In this document: positions 16,976 through 25,441 of the stretch, one piece after another
How positions within the stretch are numbered: position 1 is the stretch's first letter
How the letters are laid out: each line of letters begins with the position of its first letter
NCBI GenBank assembly: GCA_023667695.1
Contig: JAMOZY010000003.1
Location: 1 to 64,000, forward strand
Source of the DNA: Clostridium sp.
Lineage (GTDB): Bacteria > Bacillota > Clostridia > Lachnospirales > Lachnospiraceae
DNA: 64,000 nt
Reading direction: 5' to 3'
The notes under the pieces: model-generated
What the model saw: the letters and a program-made list of their open reading frames with translations, nothing else
The model's database searches: none
What the model was told of the DNA's origin: nothing
Translations under genes and position numbers: made by a program

Positions 16976-18286
16976 TTATTTCCATATTTGCTTTACTGTC
17001 CAGTCATCTCTGCTTACATCATACAGATTATCACAGTATGGACACCTTCGATATCTGGTTGCATCAAAGCTGCCGCCACAGCTTGGACACTCTACCTTCT
17101 TTATGGAGAAATCCGGCTTCACCTTGAATTCCGCGTTATGGTGAAGGAGCAGATGAACCACTTCATCCTTCTCTTTGATTTTCTTTCCATTATCATATGT
17201 ATTCGTCAGATAAAGCTGCAGCTTTACCTCTAAAACAGTTCCCTTTCGTTCTATAGAATCCACTTTCATACCGCCCCGGTAATTAATATGAATGATTTTC
17301 TGAAACTCCTCATTTGTTTCATTCCCGCTGTACTGGACACAGTTTACAAGGTCTGTGTTTAAGATAATGATTCGGGCAAGGGAAAGTGCTTTTCCTTCAA
17401 AGTATTCATAACTAAATGCGGGGTCAAACGGAGATACGTTCCTTGTTATCTTAGAACGGGAGCCTATACTTCCAAGATTCACAGGCATCGTTTTTCCTGC
17501 CATAATAAATGTTTTGACAAGCAAAGTCATAGAATACACCATATAACCGAAAAATGCTCCAAGCATACTTCCGAAGGTTAATACTCCGATTAATGTCATA
17601 AGCAATGTTTCAGCGAAGTCCGGACTTCCTATCGTGAATATAATAGAAAGCAACCCAAACAGCCAGACCACTCCCATACCGGTAAATACATATCGCTTCA
17701 CTCCCTTATTTACTTTCTCCGGAGCCGGTGCATTGTCAAGAAAATAGTAATTCGTAACCTTCGGAAATAAATCCGTAATCCGGTATTTTGTATGACAGTA
17801 TGGACAGCCCTCCTCTTCCAGAACATGGATTTTTGAAATTGCGCCACAGTTCGGACAACTATAGGTTTCTTCGCCAATCGTCTCATTTCCTTCTTTTGGT
17901 TCTATAATGGTCAAATAGGCTGTTACATCCTTCCGGTTCTTGTATATGGACTTTCCCTCCCGATAATACTCCACCCTTTTTTCAACTCTCTGATCACTTA
18001 CACTTTGACCATAGCGTGCAAACTCAAAGGCATTCAATAACGGAACATCCTTTAGCACCTTGGCTGCGGATGTAACCTGGCCGTATGTCTGAAAATCAAG
18101 CTTCATGGAAAGCCCATGTTCCTTCAATCTATGCTCCTCCAAATCAAGATAATAGCGGATGTCCTGATTTCCGGAACGAGGTTCGATATCCGTATCGGTC
18201 CATTGCGACAACTCCTTCAGGAAATCCTGAAATAATTGGGCATAATCCGATTCCCATGACGTTAAACCATCACTTTGCTCTGCCAT
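16976..18286 (-). CDS. Zinc-ribbon, Tim44-like membrane protein
   Basis: A 436-residue protein with two central hydrophobic segments (about residues 200-220 and 235-265) and zinc-ribbon motifs on both sides: CPNCGAISKIHVLEEEGCPYC (C-x2-C ... C-x2-C, near residue 150) and CPSCGGSFDATRYRRCPYC near the C-terminus. The flanking soluble parts resemble bacterial Tim44-like domain proteins that bind at the membrane surface; function in bacteria is unknown. The ATG at 18286 directly follows AGGAGGTGCCT, so the GTG six bases earlier is part of the ribosome binding site. It lies 9 bases after the aldose epimerase gene and is co-transcribed with it. Confidence 0.7.
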   Translation of the reverse strand: MAEQSDGLTSWESDYAQLFQDFLKELSQWTDTDIEPRSGNQDIRYYLDLEEHRLKEHGLSMKLDFQTYGQVTSAAKVLKDVPLLNAFEFARYGQSVSDQRVEKRVEYYREGKSIYKNRKDVTAYLTIIEPKEGNETIGEETYSCPNCGAISKIHVLEEEGCPYCHTKYRITDLFPKVTNYYFLDNAPAPEKVNKGVKRYVFTGMGVVWLFGLLSIIFTIGSPDFAETLLMTLIGVLTFGSMLGAFFGYMVYSMTLLVKTFIMAGKTMPVNLGSIGSRSKITRNVSPFDPAFSYEYFEGKALSLARIIILNTDLVNCVQYSGNETNEEFQKIIHINYRGGMKVDSIERKGTVLEVKLQLYLTNTYDNGKKIKEKDEVVHLLLHHNAEFKVKPDFSIKKVECPSCGGSFDATRYRRCPYCDNLYDVSRDDWTVKQIWK

Positions 18287-18295
18287 AGGCACCTC

Positions 18296-19177
18296 CTATT
18301 TCCAACATTTAATCGTATACTCCGCCTGAAAAACCTTTCCCGGGCGAAGCTCATTGCCATATTCCCGGTCTGCCAGCATTCCTTCAAAGCTCTCTTTATC
18401 ACAGCGTCCATACCATGGCTCGATGCAGACAAAGGGTGCATGCTTTTTCGCCGGCGACCAAAGTCCGAACAGCGGAGCATCAAAGCGAACCGTCAGGTAT
18501 GGCTTCCGGTCCGGTCCTGCCAGGGATACCTCATGTGCCTGTCCACCTTCAATTACCAAAGCATCCGCATCAAACAAGTGCGTATCAATCGGCATACAGC
18601 CTCCCTTTGTCTTTAAGATATGCCCTTGGGATTCAATCAGACCATTCTTACTCAGCTTTCCATAGGTCAAATCCTTCTTCTCATCAAATAATAAATAGTA
18701 ATCCTTCTGCTTTCCTGCTCCGTCAATCGGACAGAGAAATGCCGGATGTCCGCCAATGGAGAAAAACATCGTCTTTCTATCTTCATTGGTTACCTTCCAC
18801 ATCACCTTTAGTTCCCGTCCCAGAAGCTGATAGCCGATGTCCAGCCGGAACTGAAAGGGATAGGCTTTCCTGGTTTCTTCATCGGCTTTTAATTCGAACC
18901 AGATGGTATCCTCCGTATGCTCTGTCATAGTGAATTCCATATCCCTGGCAAAGCCATGCTGTGACATGGGATAGGTTTTTCCATTATACTTATATTCTTT
19001 ATTCTTCAGACTTCCTACAATGGGAAACAGTACCGGAGAACGTCTGCCCCAGTAGGCTCCATCTCCATGCCATAGATATTTTCTTCCGGTCAGGATATCT
19101 TCTATATCCATCAGTTCTGCGCCAGCATCAGCGACCATAACCCGCAGGTCACCACTTTGCAATGTGTGTAATGCCAT
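18296..19177 (-). CDS. Aldose 1-epimerase family protein
   Basis: A 293-residue galactose-mutarotase-fold enzyme of the YeaD/LacX-like group. Visible features are the N-terminal LMDIEDILTGRKYLWHGD, the active-site-type GRRSPVLFPIVGSL and SQHGFARDMEF (conserved His), and later GGHPAFLCPI and CIEPWYG. These enzymes interconvert sugar anomers or bind sugar phosphates. The ATG at 19177 follows AGGAGGTAGAAG. It is the first gene of a two-gene unit with the zinc-ribbon membrane protein and is divergent from DUF6512. Confidence 0.88.
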   Translation of the reverse strand: MALHTLQSGDLRVMVADAGAELMDIEDILTGRKYLWHGDGAYWGRRSPVLFPIVGSLKNKEYKYNGKTYPMSQHGFARDMEFTMTEHTEDTIWFELKADEETRKAYPFQFRLDIGYQLLGRELKVMWKVTNEDRKTMFFSIGGHPAFLCPIDGAGKQKDYYLLFDEKKDLTYGKLSKNGLIESQGHILKTKGGCMPIDTHLFDADALVIEGGQAHEVSLAGPDRKPYLTVRFDAPLFGLWSPAKKHAPFVCIEPWYGRCDKESFEGMLADREYGNELRPGKVFQAEYTIKCWK

Positions 19178-19276
19178 TCTTCTACCTCCTGTTTTCACGT
19201 TATATACATATTTTTTTATTCTTGTAACATAATAAAATAGTATACATTAATTCTGAAGAAAGAAAAAGGTGATTTT

Positions 19277-19801
19277 ATGAAACAAAAGCAATTCCATCTG
19301 GGCTGGGTAATCTGCACCACCGTATTTGCTTTTCTGCTGGGAATATTATTTCACAATATATATTCATGGACCGGAAATAACGTATTTATCGGTCTTTTCT
19401 TTCCCATAAAGGAAAGCATCTGGGAGCATCTAAAGCTGGCTTTCTATCCACTTATCATCATTTGGATGCTATTCGTACACCGCATGCATCTGGACCCGGC
19501 ATTTCTATGGATGAACCGTCTGACCGCATGTCTGGTTAGTGTGATTGTAAGTTTTCTCATCATTACCGGACTTTACTATCTGCTTCATTCCGGGTTTAGT
19601 CTGGACGGACCTCCCATACACCTGACCGCTTATGGCACCGGTCTCTTTTGCGGTCAATGGCTGGCGGTACACCTGACCTTTCAAAAACGGATTCCCAAAT
19701 GGCTGGGCATCACCAGTGCCATTCTTCTTTCTCTACAGGTATTAACCTTTGCCTGTCTCTCCCTGCATCCCCTTTCTCTTCCGATTTTCCAGATTCCCTA
19801 A
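19277..19801 (+). CDS. DUF6512-type small membrane protein
   Basis: A 174-residue integral membrane protein with about five hydrophobic helices. The N-terminal half has the conserved-looking SWTGNNVFIGLFFPIKESIWEHLKL, a pattern I associate with DUF6512 proteins of Clostridia, whose function is unknown. A GAAAAAGGTG ribosome binding site precedes the ATG. It ends 4 bases before the convergent gene at 19805, with no terminator between them. Confidence 0.65.
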   Translation: MKQKQFHLGWVICTTVFAFLLGILFHNIYSWTGNNVFIGLFFPIKESIWEHLKLAFYPLIIIWMLFVHRMHLDPAFLWMNRLTACLVSVIVSFLIITGLYYLLHSGFSLDGPPIHLTAYGTGLFCGQWLAVHLTFQKRIPKWLGITSAILLSLQVLTFACLSLHPLSLPIFQIP

Positions 19802-19804
19802 GGA

Positions 19805-20242
19805 TTACAAGGATTCCTTTTCCAGCGGATAGTATATGTCTACAATCGTATAACCAAAGGAGGTAGAGAGAACATGATAAAAGCTGCCATCCAACGGAAT
19901 CAGATTCTTCTCTTGGGCATACTGCTTTAGAAACATCCGGGATTTTGCAATCGGCGCGCCTTCAAATGCATGCTGATAGGCCAGACAATCCTGAATCTTA
20001 AAATACCGTTGAAAATATATCCCCTCCATGCCTTCCACATCCATTACCTCATTAATGCTCGTCCCGACCTGGTATTCTCTTTGCGCATTCAGACTGTAAA
20101 TAAGCGGTCCAACCTGGGAAAAACCGCTGTCTATAATAAACTGTTTTAATTTATCGCCCTGAACAAGTAAATCCCTTGGTTCATCCACATCCGCCCATAG
20201 TACATTATACATTTGCAGCGACTTATGCCGGAATTGTAACAT
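19805..20242 (-). CDS. Small effector-binding-like protein (GyrI/DUF5085-like)
   Basis: A 145-residue soluble protein without signal peptide or membrane segment. The start at 20242 is set by AAGGAGGGAGAACC; the longer open frame lacks a better site. The arrangement of strands (FRHKSLQMYNVLWADVD ... GFSQVGPLIYSLN ... YFQRYFKIQDCLAYQHAF ... GYTIVDIYYPLE) recalls GyrI-like/AraC effector-binding folds and DUF5085 proteins. I cannot choose between them by eye. It has no DNA-binding domain. It is transcribed alone, downstream of the orphan RNA's terminator, and converges on DUF6512. Confidence 0.6.
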   Translation of the reverse strand: MLQFRHKSLQMYNVLWADVDEPRDLLVQGDKLKQFIIDSGFSQVGPLIYSLNAQREYQVGTSINEVMDVEGMEGIYFQRYFKIQDCLAYQHAFEGAPIAKSRMFLKQYAQEKNLIPLDGSFYHVLSTSFGYTIVDIYYPLEKESL

Positions 20243-20375
20243 GGTTCTCCCTCCTTCGTTCTCTGGTCCTGCCAGAACAGACATATTCTGACATATGGGT
20301 TTGCTTACTATACTAATATAAAGCATCTAAGAAAAACAGGCAATCCTTCTGTTTCATTTTCCATCGTATTATTAC

Positions 20376-20415
20376 AAAAAGAGGAAACGTTTCTTTTATT
20401 GAATACGTTTCCTCT
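20376..20415 (-). terminator. Intrinsic terminator of the orphan RNA
   Basis: AGAGGAAACGT (20380-20390) and ACGTTTCCTCT (20405-20415) form a perfect 11-bp stem, followed on the minus strand by TTTTT. No gene's stop codon lies near, so it must end a non-coding or short-ORF transcript. Confidence 0.85.
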
Positions 20416-20890
20416 ATTCTACCTTATTCATTTTTATCTCCTTTTGAGATTTTCGCGAGAAACCTTCCTCGATAATTAAATCTTCCACACCCGCCGTTAC
20501 TCATCATCTTTTCGTTCCGGGATTCCCTCACATCCATAAAGTATATATTCTCAACCTCGAATAACCTCCATTATTCCTAAAAATGACATCTTCGGATATG
20601 ACTGCTCCCTATATATCATCACAATTTGCATTTTGGAAAGGATAAGTGTTGTTCTTGTAAGCCAACCATTTCATTCCTATGTATTAACTACCTAGTGTCC
20701 TGTTTCTTCCTTCGTACTACAGGTACGTTCTATGTGGACTTTTTTGTTTGAATTTATATCTTAAGGCTTTCTGTGTGGATTCTCTTCCATAGGACTGATT
20801 GATGATTGACTGAAATCTCAGTCTGCGTGTCCAAGGGTATCTCCTCCTTTACTAAGTATTTTAGCTCTCAATGGCGTTTGCTTTAGCTAT
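20376..20890 (-). ncRNA. Candidate structured orphan RNA of about 515 nt
   Basis: This gene-free stretch is bounded on the minus strand by a strong promoter (20897-20925) and a strong intrinsic terminator (20376-20415). The predicted RNA holds many local hairpins: TAGCT/AGCTA near the 5' end, GACTGA-gatt-TCAGTC, GTAC-ctgta-GTAC, ATATC-cgaa-GATGT with a CGAA tetraloop, GAATAA-tggagg-TTATTC, and AGATTT...AAATCT enclosing CGAG...CTCG. It also has three ribosome-binding-like purine runs. Short reading frames follow two of them: 26 codons from a TTG (20834-20754), and a 5-codon ATG frame near the 3' end. A 27-codon frame (20507-20424, starting MMSNGGCGRF) overlaps the latter. It lacks the hallmarks of tmRNA, RNase P RNA, SRP RNA and group II introns. 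Large ornate RNAs such as ROOL are one possibility; a dual-function RNA is another. Confidence 0.65.
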
Positions 20891-20896
20891 GGTTTT

Positions 20897-20925
20897 ATTA
20901 TAGCGGGGAACCTTTTATTTGTCAA
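20897..20925 (-). promoter_or_regulatory. Consensus σ70 promoter of the orphan RNA
   Basis: Minus-strand TTGACA (20920-20925), exactly 17 bases, TATAAT (20897-20902): both hexamers are perfect. The predicted start is near 20890. The 180 bases upstream are very AT-rich and contain no gene that I can see. Confidence 0.85.
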
Positions 20926-21109
20926 TACATTTTTTGAATTTTTTTATAATATTTTTAATCATCCATTTTTAATCTTTTATTTTCAATTTAATTGTTTTCA
21001 ATTTCGATTATTCTTTGTTAATTTGTATTAATTTGTTAAAATATTTGATTTTTTATAAAAAACATGAAATTACCATTCTGTTTTTAATCAAATCTAGAGA
21101 TATGCATAC

Positions 21110-21141
21110 AAAAAACAGACTGCGCCTACAGTCTGTTTTTT
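21110..21141 (-). terminator. Bidirectional intrinsic terminator after the cytidylate-kinase-like gene
   Basis: AAAAAACAGACTG (21110-21122) and CAGTCTGTTTTTT (21129-21141) form a 13-bp perfect stem with a 6-base loop and U-tracts on both strands. It isolates the kinase gene from the orphan RNA unit, showing the RNA has its own promoter. Confidence 0.85.
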
Positions 21142-21173
21142 ACCACCTTCACCAGATGTCTATTCGTAATTCA

Positions 21174-21782
21174 TCACTTCTTATTTTTTTCTCTTTTTCT
21201 TGCCTCAATAAAGTATTCTAATAAATCCGTTGCTGCCTTCCTGCTTAGCTTACTGCAGTTGACCGTCATATCATAATTTCTCGCATCTCCCCATTTTGTC
21301 TGGCAGTAATAGTTATGATACGCCTGCCGCTTTTTATCATGTCTGCGGATAACCGCCTCTGCTTCCTCTGCTGATATCCCGCGAAGCTGACTGACCCGTT
21401 CCAGCTTCGTTTCCATGTCCGCAATGATAAAAAAAGAAATTAACGCATCATACTCTTTTAGGATATCTTCGGCACAACGGCCCACTATAACAAAGGATTC
21501 TCCGCTTTCTGCTTTGTTTTTCAAAAAATCAAATTGAAGGCGGGCAACTACCTCCTCCGGTGAATTACTATATCCCCGGACAGTTCTGGAAAACAGACGG
21601 TTTCGCGGCACCTCATCAAACTGCTTTAATACATGGCTGCTTACTTCTTTTTCTTCCGCAATCTCATCCAACAGATTTCTGTCATAGAACGGAATACCTA
21701 ACCGCTTTGCCAAATGCTCGGCAATTTCATGTCCACCGCTTCCGAACTCCCGGCCGACGGATATAATTGTTTGCTTTCCCAT
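21174..21782 (-). CDS. Cytidylate kinase-like family protein
   Basis: A 202-residue P-loop protein of the cytidylate-kinase-like family (AAA_26 type) common in Clostridia. The N-terminal ISVGREFGSGGHEIAEHLAKRLGIPFYD (residues 6-33) has the family's GREFGSGG variant of the Walker A loop; FVIVGRCAEDIL and the LID-like RHDKKRQAYHNYY follow. It differs from true Cmk in lacking the standard GPSGSGKS loop, so nucleotide kinase activity is not assured. It lies 51 bases after the SLC13 permease and is co-transcribed, ending at the 21110 terminator. Confidence 0.85.
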   Translation of the reverse strand: MGKQTIISVGREFGSGGHEIAEHLAKRLGIPFYDRNLLDEIAEEKEVSSHVLKQFDEVPRNRLFSRTVRGYSNSPEEVVARLQFDFLKNKAESGESFVIVGRCAEDILKEYDALISFFIIADMETKLERVSQLRGISAEEAEAVIRRHDKKRQAYHNYYCQTKWGDARNYDMTVNCSKLSRKAATDLLEYFIEARKREKNKK

Positions 21783-21832
21783 ACCTGTTCCCTCCTTCTA
21801 TTTTCCTTCCGGTTCCGGATTCATTCTTTCCC

Positions 21833-23188
21833 TTAGAAATATCGTACAAATATGCAGATTGTGCTGATTAACAATACCAAAATAGTAGCAGGCGCCATTT
21901 TTCCGCAGTATTTTCCCCAGGTAATCGGATATCCTTCCTTTGCAGCAACAGAGGTTCCTACTACATTGGCCGATGCTCCGATAGGAGTTGCGCTTCCGCC
22001 GATATCCGTTCCCATAGACAGGCTCCACACCAGCGTGGAAAGTTCGATTCCCGGCATCAAGGAAAGATTACGGATAACCGGTATCATCGTTGCTGCAAAT
22101 GGAATATTATCTACAAAAGCACTGGCAAATGCAGAACCCCAGATAATAATAATCACCATTAACAGGGCGTTACCACCACTGATTTTCTCAATAAATCCTG
22201 CTACAAGCTCCAAAATACCCGTCTGCTCCAGACCGCCAACTACAATGAATAAACCAATGAAAAACAACAAGGTCTTATAGTCTACTTTTTTCAGTATGGT
22301 GCCAATCGCTCTGCCAGATGTAAGCAAGGTAGCAATTGCAATGCAGACACCGATAAATGCCACAGTCAGGCCGGTCTGTGCATGGGTGACCAGTAATACA
22401 ACGGCACAGAAAAAGATAATGCAGCTTATGATAAAGCCTCTCCGGTCTTTAATTGCAGACTTAGGGTCCGGCAGCTTTGTTTCATCAATAGCAGTCTCCT
22501 TCCCCTGCTGCAGCTCTTTATAAAACACCAGATAAAAATAACCAATCACCAGAACCAGTGAAATCACTGCCATCAAGCCGGTATTCTTCACAAAATCAAA
22601 AAAGGAATATCCCAATGAAGTACCAATAATAATATTCGGCGGATCACCACATACCGTTGCCGAGCCTCCCAGATTCGCACAAAATATCTCCGATAAAATC
22701 ATGGGAACCGGCGTAAACTTCAACAGCTGTGCAAGTTCGACTGTTACAGCCGCCAAAAACAGAATAACGGTAATGCTATCAATAAACATTGCCAGAACAA
22801 AGGACATAATCATAAAAGTAATAAAAAGCGGAATGGTCTTATAGTGAACCAGCTTCGCAATTTTCATGCAAAGCCATCGAAAAAATCCCACTCTTGCCAT
22901 TCCTTCCACCATAATCATCATACCAGCAATAAAAATAATCGTTGCCCAGTTGATTCCACTGGTGGACTCTGCACCCTCTCCGGCAGTGTGCCAGAACTCA
23001 GCCGTAAAAATCGCATGTAGATTCAGAGTCTGGATAATTGCATCCATATCATGCATACAGATGCCAAAAACCAAAACAAGTGTCACCAGTCCGCAGCCTA
23101 AGGTAACATAATGTCTTTCGATTTTATCCAGAACAATCAAAAGAAACATTGTTACAAAAATAATAACCGCAATAATCTGCGCCGTCAT
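21833..23188 (-). CDS. SLC13/ArsB-NhaD-type anion permease
   Basis: A 451-residue membrane protein with about 11-12 hydrophobic helices, of the ion-transporter superfamily including DASS/SLC13, CitM and ArsB/NhaD. Two hallmark regions are seen: FCANLGGSATVCGDPPNIIIGTSLG, and near the C-terminus SMGTDIGGSATPIGASANVVG. These re-entrant loops (S-x-T/N-P type) form the substrate and cation site. Likely cargo is dicarboxylate, sulfate or another anion, driven by Na+ or H+; the sequence does not decide. A promoter lies at 23255-23282, and the cytidylate-kinase-like gene follows. A link between the two is not known to me. Confidence 0.85.
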   Translation of the reverse strand: MTAQIIAVIIFVTMFLLIVLDKIERHYVTLGCGLVTLVLVFGICMHDMDAIIQTLNLHAIFTAEFWHTAGEGAESTSGINWATIIFIAGMMIMVEGMARVGFFRWLCMKIAKLVHYKTIPLFITFMIMSFVLAMFIDSITVILFLAAVTVELAQLLKFTPVPMILSEIFCANLGGSATVCGDPPNIIIGTSLGYSFFDFVKNTGLMAVISLVLVIGYFYLVFYKELQQGKETAIDETKLPDPKSAIKDRRGFIISCIIFFCAVVLLVTHAQTGLTVAFIGVCIAIATLLTSGRAIGTILKKVDYKTLLFFIGLFIVVGGLEQTGILELVAGFIEKISGGNALLMVIIIIWGSAFASAFVDNIPFAATMIPVIRNLSLMPGIELSTLVWSLSMGTDIGGSATPIGASANVVGTSVAAKEGYPITWGKYCGKMAPATILVLLISTICIFVRYF

Positions 23189-23254
23189 TTTATCGCCTCC
23201 CGGGTCAAATCTTTCCTTTTAATATAGAAAGAACAATCATTTATTGTCGTTTTC

Positions 23255-23282
23255 ATTATATGATTTTCTTTCAAAAAGTCAA
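23255..23282 (-). promoter_or_regulatory. σ70-type promoter for the permease-kinase unit
   Basis: Minus-strand TTGACT (23277-23282), 16-base spacer, TATAAT (23255-23260). Confidence 0.7.
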
Positions 23283-23296
23283 TCATTAATTACAAA

Positions 23297-23367
23297 AAAT
23301 CCCCGTCCTCTTGAACCGACTCCCAAAAACTAGACTTTTGAGGTCACCTCACTCTGACGGGGATTTC
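23297..23367 (-). terminator. Long structured terminator of amt
   Basis: On the minus strand AAATCCCCGTC and GACGGGGATTTTTT form an 11-bp outer stem with a U-tract. The roughly 48-base interior holds its own palindrome, GAGGTGACCTC. The interior stretch around CTAGACTTTTGAGGTCA loosely resembles terminal repeats of IS3-family elements, but no transposase is present. Confidence 0.75.
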
Positions 23368-23379
23368 ACATCTGTAGCT

Positions 23380-25134
23380 TTATTCTACATCCTGTAATGC
23401 AGCAACATCTTCCTCACCGGTACGAACCTTTACAACACGGTCCACTCCATATACGAAAATCTTACCATCTCCAATATGTCCGGTATAAAGGGCTTTCTTT
23501 GCCGCTTCAATCACATTATCCACCGGAATTTTGCTGATTACCACTTCTACCTTAACCTTTGGAAGTAAGGTAGCGTCCAATTCAACACCACGATATTTCT
23601 CACCGGCACCTTTCTGAATACCACAGCCCATAACCTGTGTCACCGTCATACCGGTAACACCCAGGTCGTTCATTGCTTTCTTTAACTGGTCATACCGCGA
23701 CAGCTTCGCTATGATAACTACCTTGTACATATCGCTTTCCAATGGAGCCTTTGCAACTGGAACTGCTGCATTCTTCTTTGCCTCTGAAGCCTGAACATAG
23801 TCATCTTCACCCAAATCCGTATTCTCATTTACCTCCGTCATGTTAGCCGTTGCATCCATGATGGCAAAACCGGCATATGCGGAAGGAAGTCCATGCTCCT
23901 TCAGGTCCAGACCCTCGATTTCTTCCTCTTCCGTAACACGAAGTCCAACCGTAGCCTTAATAATCAGGAAGGTAAGCGTCATGGTAGCAGCTGTCCATGC
24001 AAGAATCGCTGCAATACCCAGCAGCTGAATGCCCAGTAGTTGTACGCCGCCGCCATAGAATAATCCGGTAAGCTCAGAGGCTGGTGCATCCGGCGTAGCA
24101 AATAAACCAACTGCAATAGTACCCCATAAGCCGTTAAAGAAATGAACCGCTACCGCACCAACCGGATCATCAATGTGTAATACATTGTCCAGGAACCATA
24201 CGCCAAATACAACCAGAACACCGGAAACTGCACCTATGATGGTTGCTCCCAATGCATCCGTTACATCACAAGGGGCAGTAATCGCCACCAGACCTGCCAG
24301 GGATGCATTCAGACACATAGATACATCCGGCTTTCCATACTTAATCCATGTAAACAGCATACATACAACCGTAGCAATTGCAGGTGCAATGGTAGTTGTA
24401 ACAAAAATACTTGCCAGCTGGTCGGTGGTAGTCGCTGCCGCGCCATTAAAGCCATACCAGCCAAACCAGAGAATAAATACACCTAATGCGCCAATGACAA
24501 GATTATGTCCCGGGAATGCATTTACCTTGGTTACCTTTTTGTCTTTCTTAACAAACTTACCGATACGCGGTCCAAGAATCGCTGCTCCAATCAGAGCAGT
24601 AATACCGCCTACCATATGGATAACGGCGGAACCGGCAAAATCATGAAAGCCTAACTGAGACAGCCAGCCGCCGCCCCATACCCAGTGGGTTTCAATGGGA
24701 TATACCACTGCTGAAATAACTGCCGAATAAATACAGTAGGATGAAAACTTCGTCCGCTCTGCCATGGCACCGGATACAATGGTCGCTGCCGTTGCACAAA
24801 ATACCAGATTAAACACAAAGCCCGGCCAGTCGAATTCATTGTAATTGGCAAAAATATTAAAATTCAGCTTACCACAAAAGCCTCCTACATCATCTCCTAA
24901 TAACAGGCTGTATCCAATCAGGATAAATACTACCGTACCGATACAGAAATCCATCAGGTTCTTCATAATGATATTTCCGGAATTCTTTGCTCTGGTAAAC
25001 CCTGCCTCAACCATGGCAAAGCCAGCCTGCATCCAGAATACCAATGCCGCACCCATTAAGAACCAGACACCAGTCAAAACATTTCCTGTGGCCGCATCCG
25101 TGATGGTGCTTAAAATCTCTTCTGTAAATTCCAT
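23380..25134 (-). CDS. amt: Ammonium transporter fused to a PII signal domain
   Basis: A 584-residue natural fusion. Residues about 15-410 form the 11-helix Amt channel, with the family motif DFAGSAVIHMVGGITALIGA and conserved pore His residues. After a linker (410-468), residues 469-584 are a complete GlnB/GlnK domain: MYKVVIIAKLSRYDQL, T-loop GCGIQKGAGEKYRG, then the ATP/2-oxoglutarate site TGHIGDGKIFV and RTGEE. PII normally docks on Amt as a separate protein to block the pore; here it is tethered. At the position of the uridylylated Tyr51 of E. coli GlnB there is Leu (GVELDA), so classical uridylylation is absent. It is transcribed alone and is divergent from the AraC gene. Confidence 0.93.
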   Translation of the reverse strand: MEFTEEILSTITDAATGNVLTGVWFLMGAALVFWMQAGFAMVEAGFTRAKNSGNIIMKNLMDFCIGTVVFILIGYSLLLGDDVGGFCGKLNFNIFANYNEFDWPGFVFNLVFCATAATIVSGAMAERTKFSSYCIYSAVISAVVYPIETHWVWGGGWLSQLGFHDFAGSAVIHMVGGITALIGAAILGPRIGKFVKKDKKVTKVNAFPGHNLVIGALGVFILWFGWYGFNGAAATTTDQLASIFVTTTIAPAIATVVCMLFTWIKYGKPDVSMCLNASLAGLVAITAPCDVTDALGATIIGAVSGVLVVFGVWFLDNVLHIDDPVGAVAVHFFNGLWGTIAVGLFATPDAPASELTGLFYGGGVQLLGIQLLGIAAILAWTAATMTLTFLIIKATVGLRVTEEEEIEGLDLKEHGLPSAYAGFAIMDATANMTEVNENTDLGEDDYVQASEAKKNAAVPVAKAPLESDMYKVVIIAKLSRYDQLKKAMNDLGVTGMTVTQVMGCGIQKGAGEKYRGVELDATLLPKVKVEVVISKIPVDNVIEAAKKALYTGHIGDGKIFVYGVDRVVKVRTGEEDVAALQDVE

Positions 25135-25279
25135 ATGCGCTCACTCCTCACTCGAAATTGATTTTGTTTCCAATTGCCAATGCAATTTGATGTGCTTGAG
25201 TTTAACAAGCTTTTATTTTCGTTTCTTGAAAAAAATGGACATGATGCTTCCGTCTGACCGCCATCATTTAAAAAATTGG

Positions 25280-25308
25280 TTGACTTCTGGCGATGAACTG
25301 TGTATGAT
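25280..25308 (+). promoter_or_regulatory. σ70-type promoter for the AraC gene
   Basis: TTGACT (25280-25285), 17-base spacer, TATGAT (25303-25308). The transcript would start near 25315 and meet a terminator before the coding region. The remaining 25135-25279 stretch holds the amt leader and no gene. Confidence 0.7.
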
Positions 25309-25380
25309 GTGAGCGTAAGGATTTTGCTTATACCAATACAGAAATTCCTTATTCCTGTAAATTATATACAAAAGCATTGA

Positions 25381-25417
25381 ACAGACAATGAGGTCCGGCT
25401 TGTTGTCTGTTTTTTTG
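25381..25417 (+). terminator. Terminator inside the AraC leader (possible attenuator)
   Basis: ACAGACAA (25381-25388) and TTGTCTGT (25403-25410) with a run of eight T (25410-25417). It lies between the promoter at 25280-25308 and the AraC ATG at 25442, so it would cut off most transcripts after about 100 nt unless it is overridden. Confidence 0.7.
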
Positions 25418-25441
25418 TGTTTGGAACGGAGTGTGATTGCA

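Noticed and set aside
20376-20890. tmRNA, RNase P RNA, SRP RNA or group II intron
   Set aside because: Characteristic sequences (tmRNA acceptor ends, RNase P conserved cores, SRP GGAAGGAAGCAG loop in context, intron domain V) were not found.
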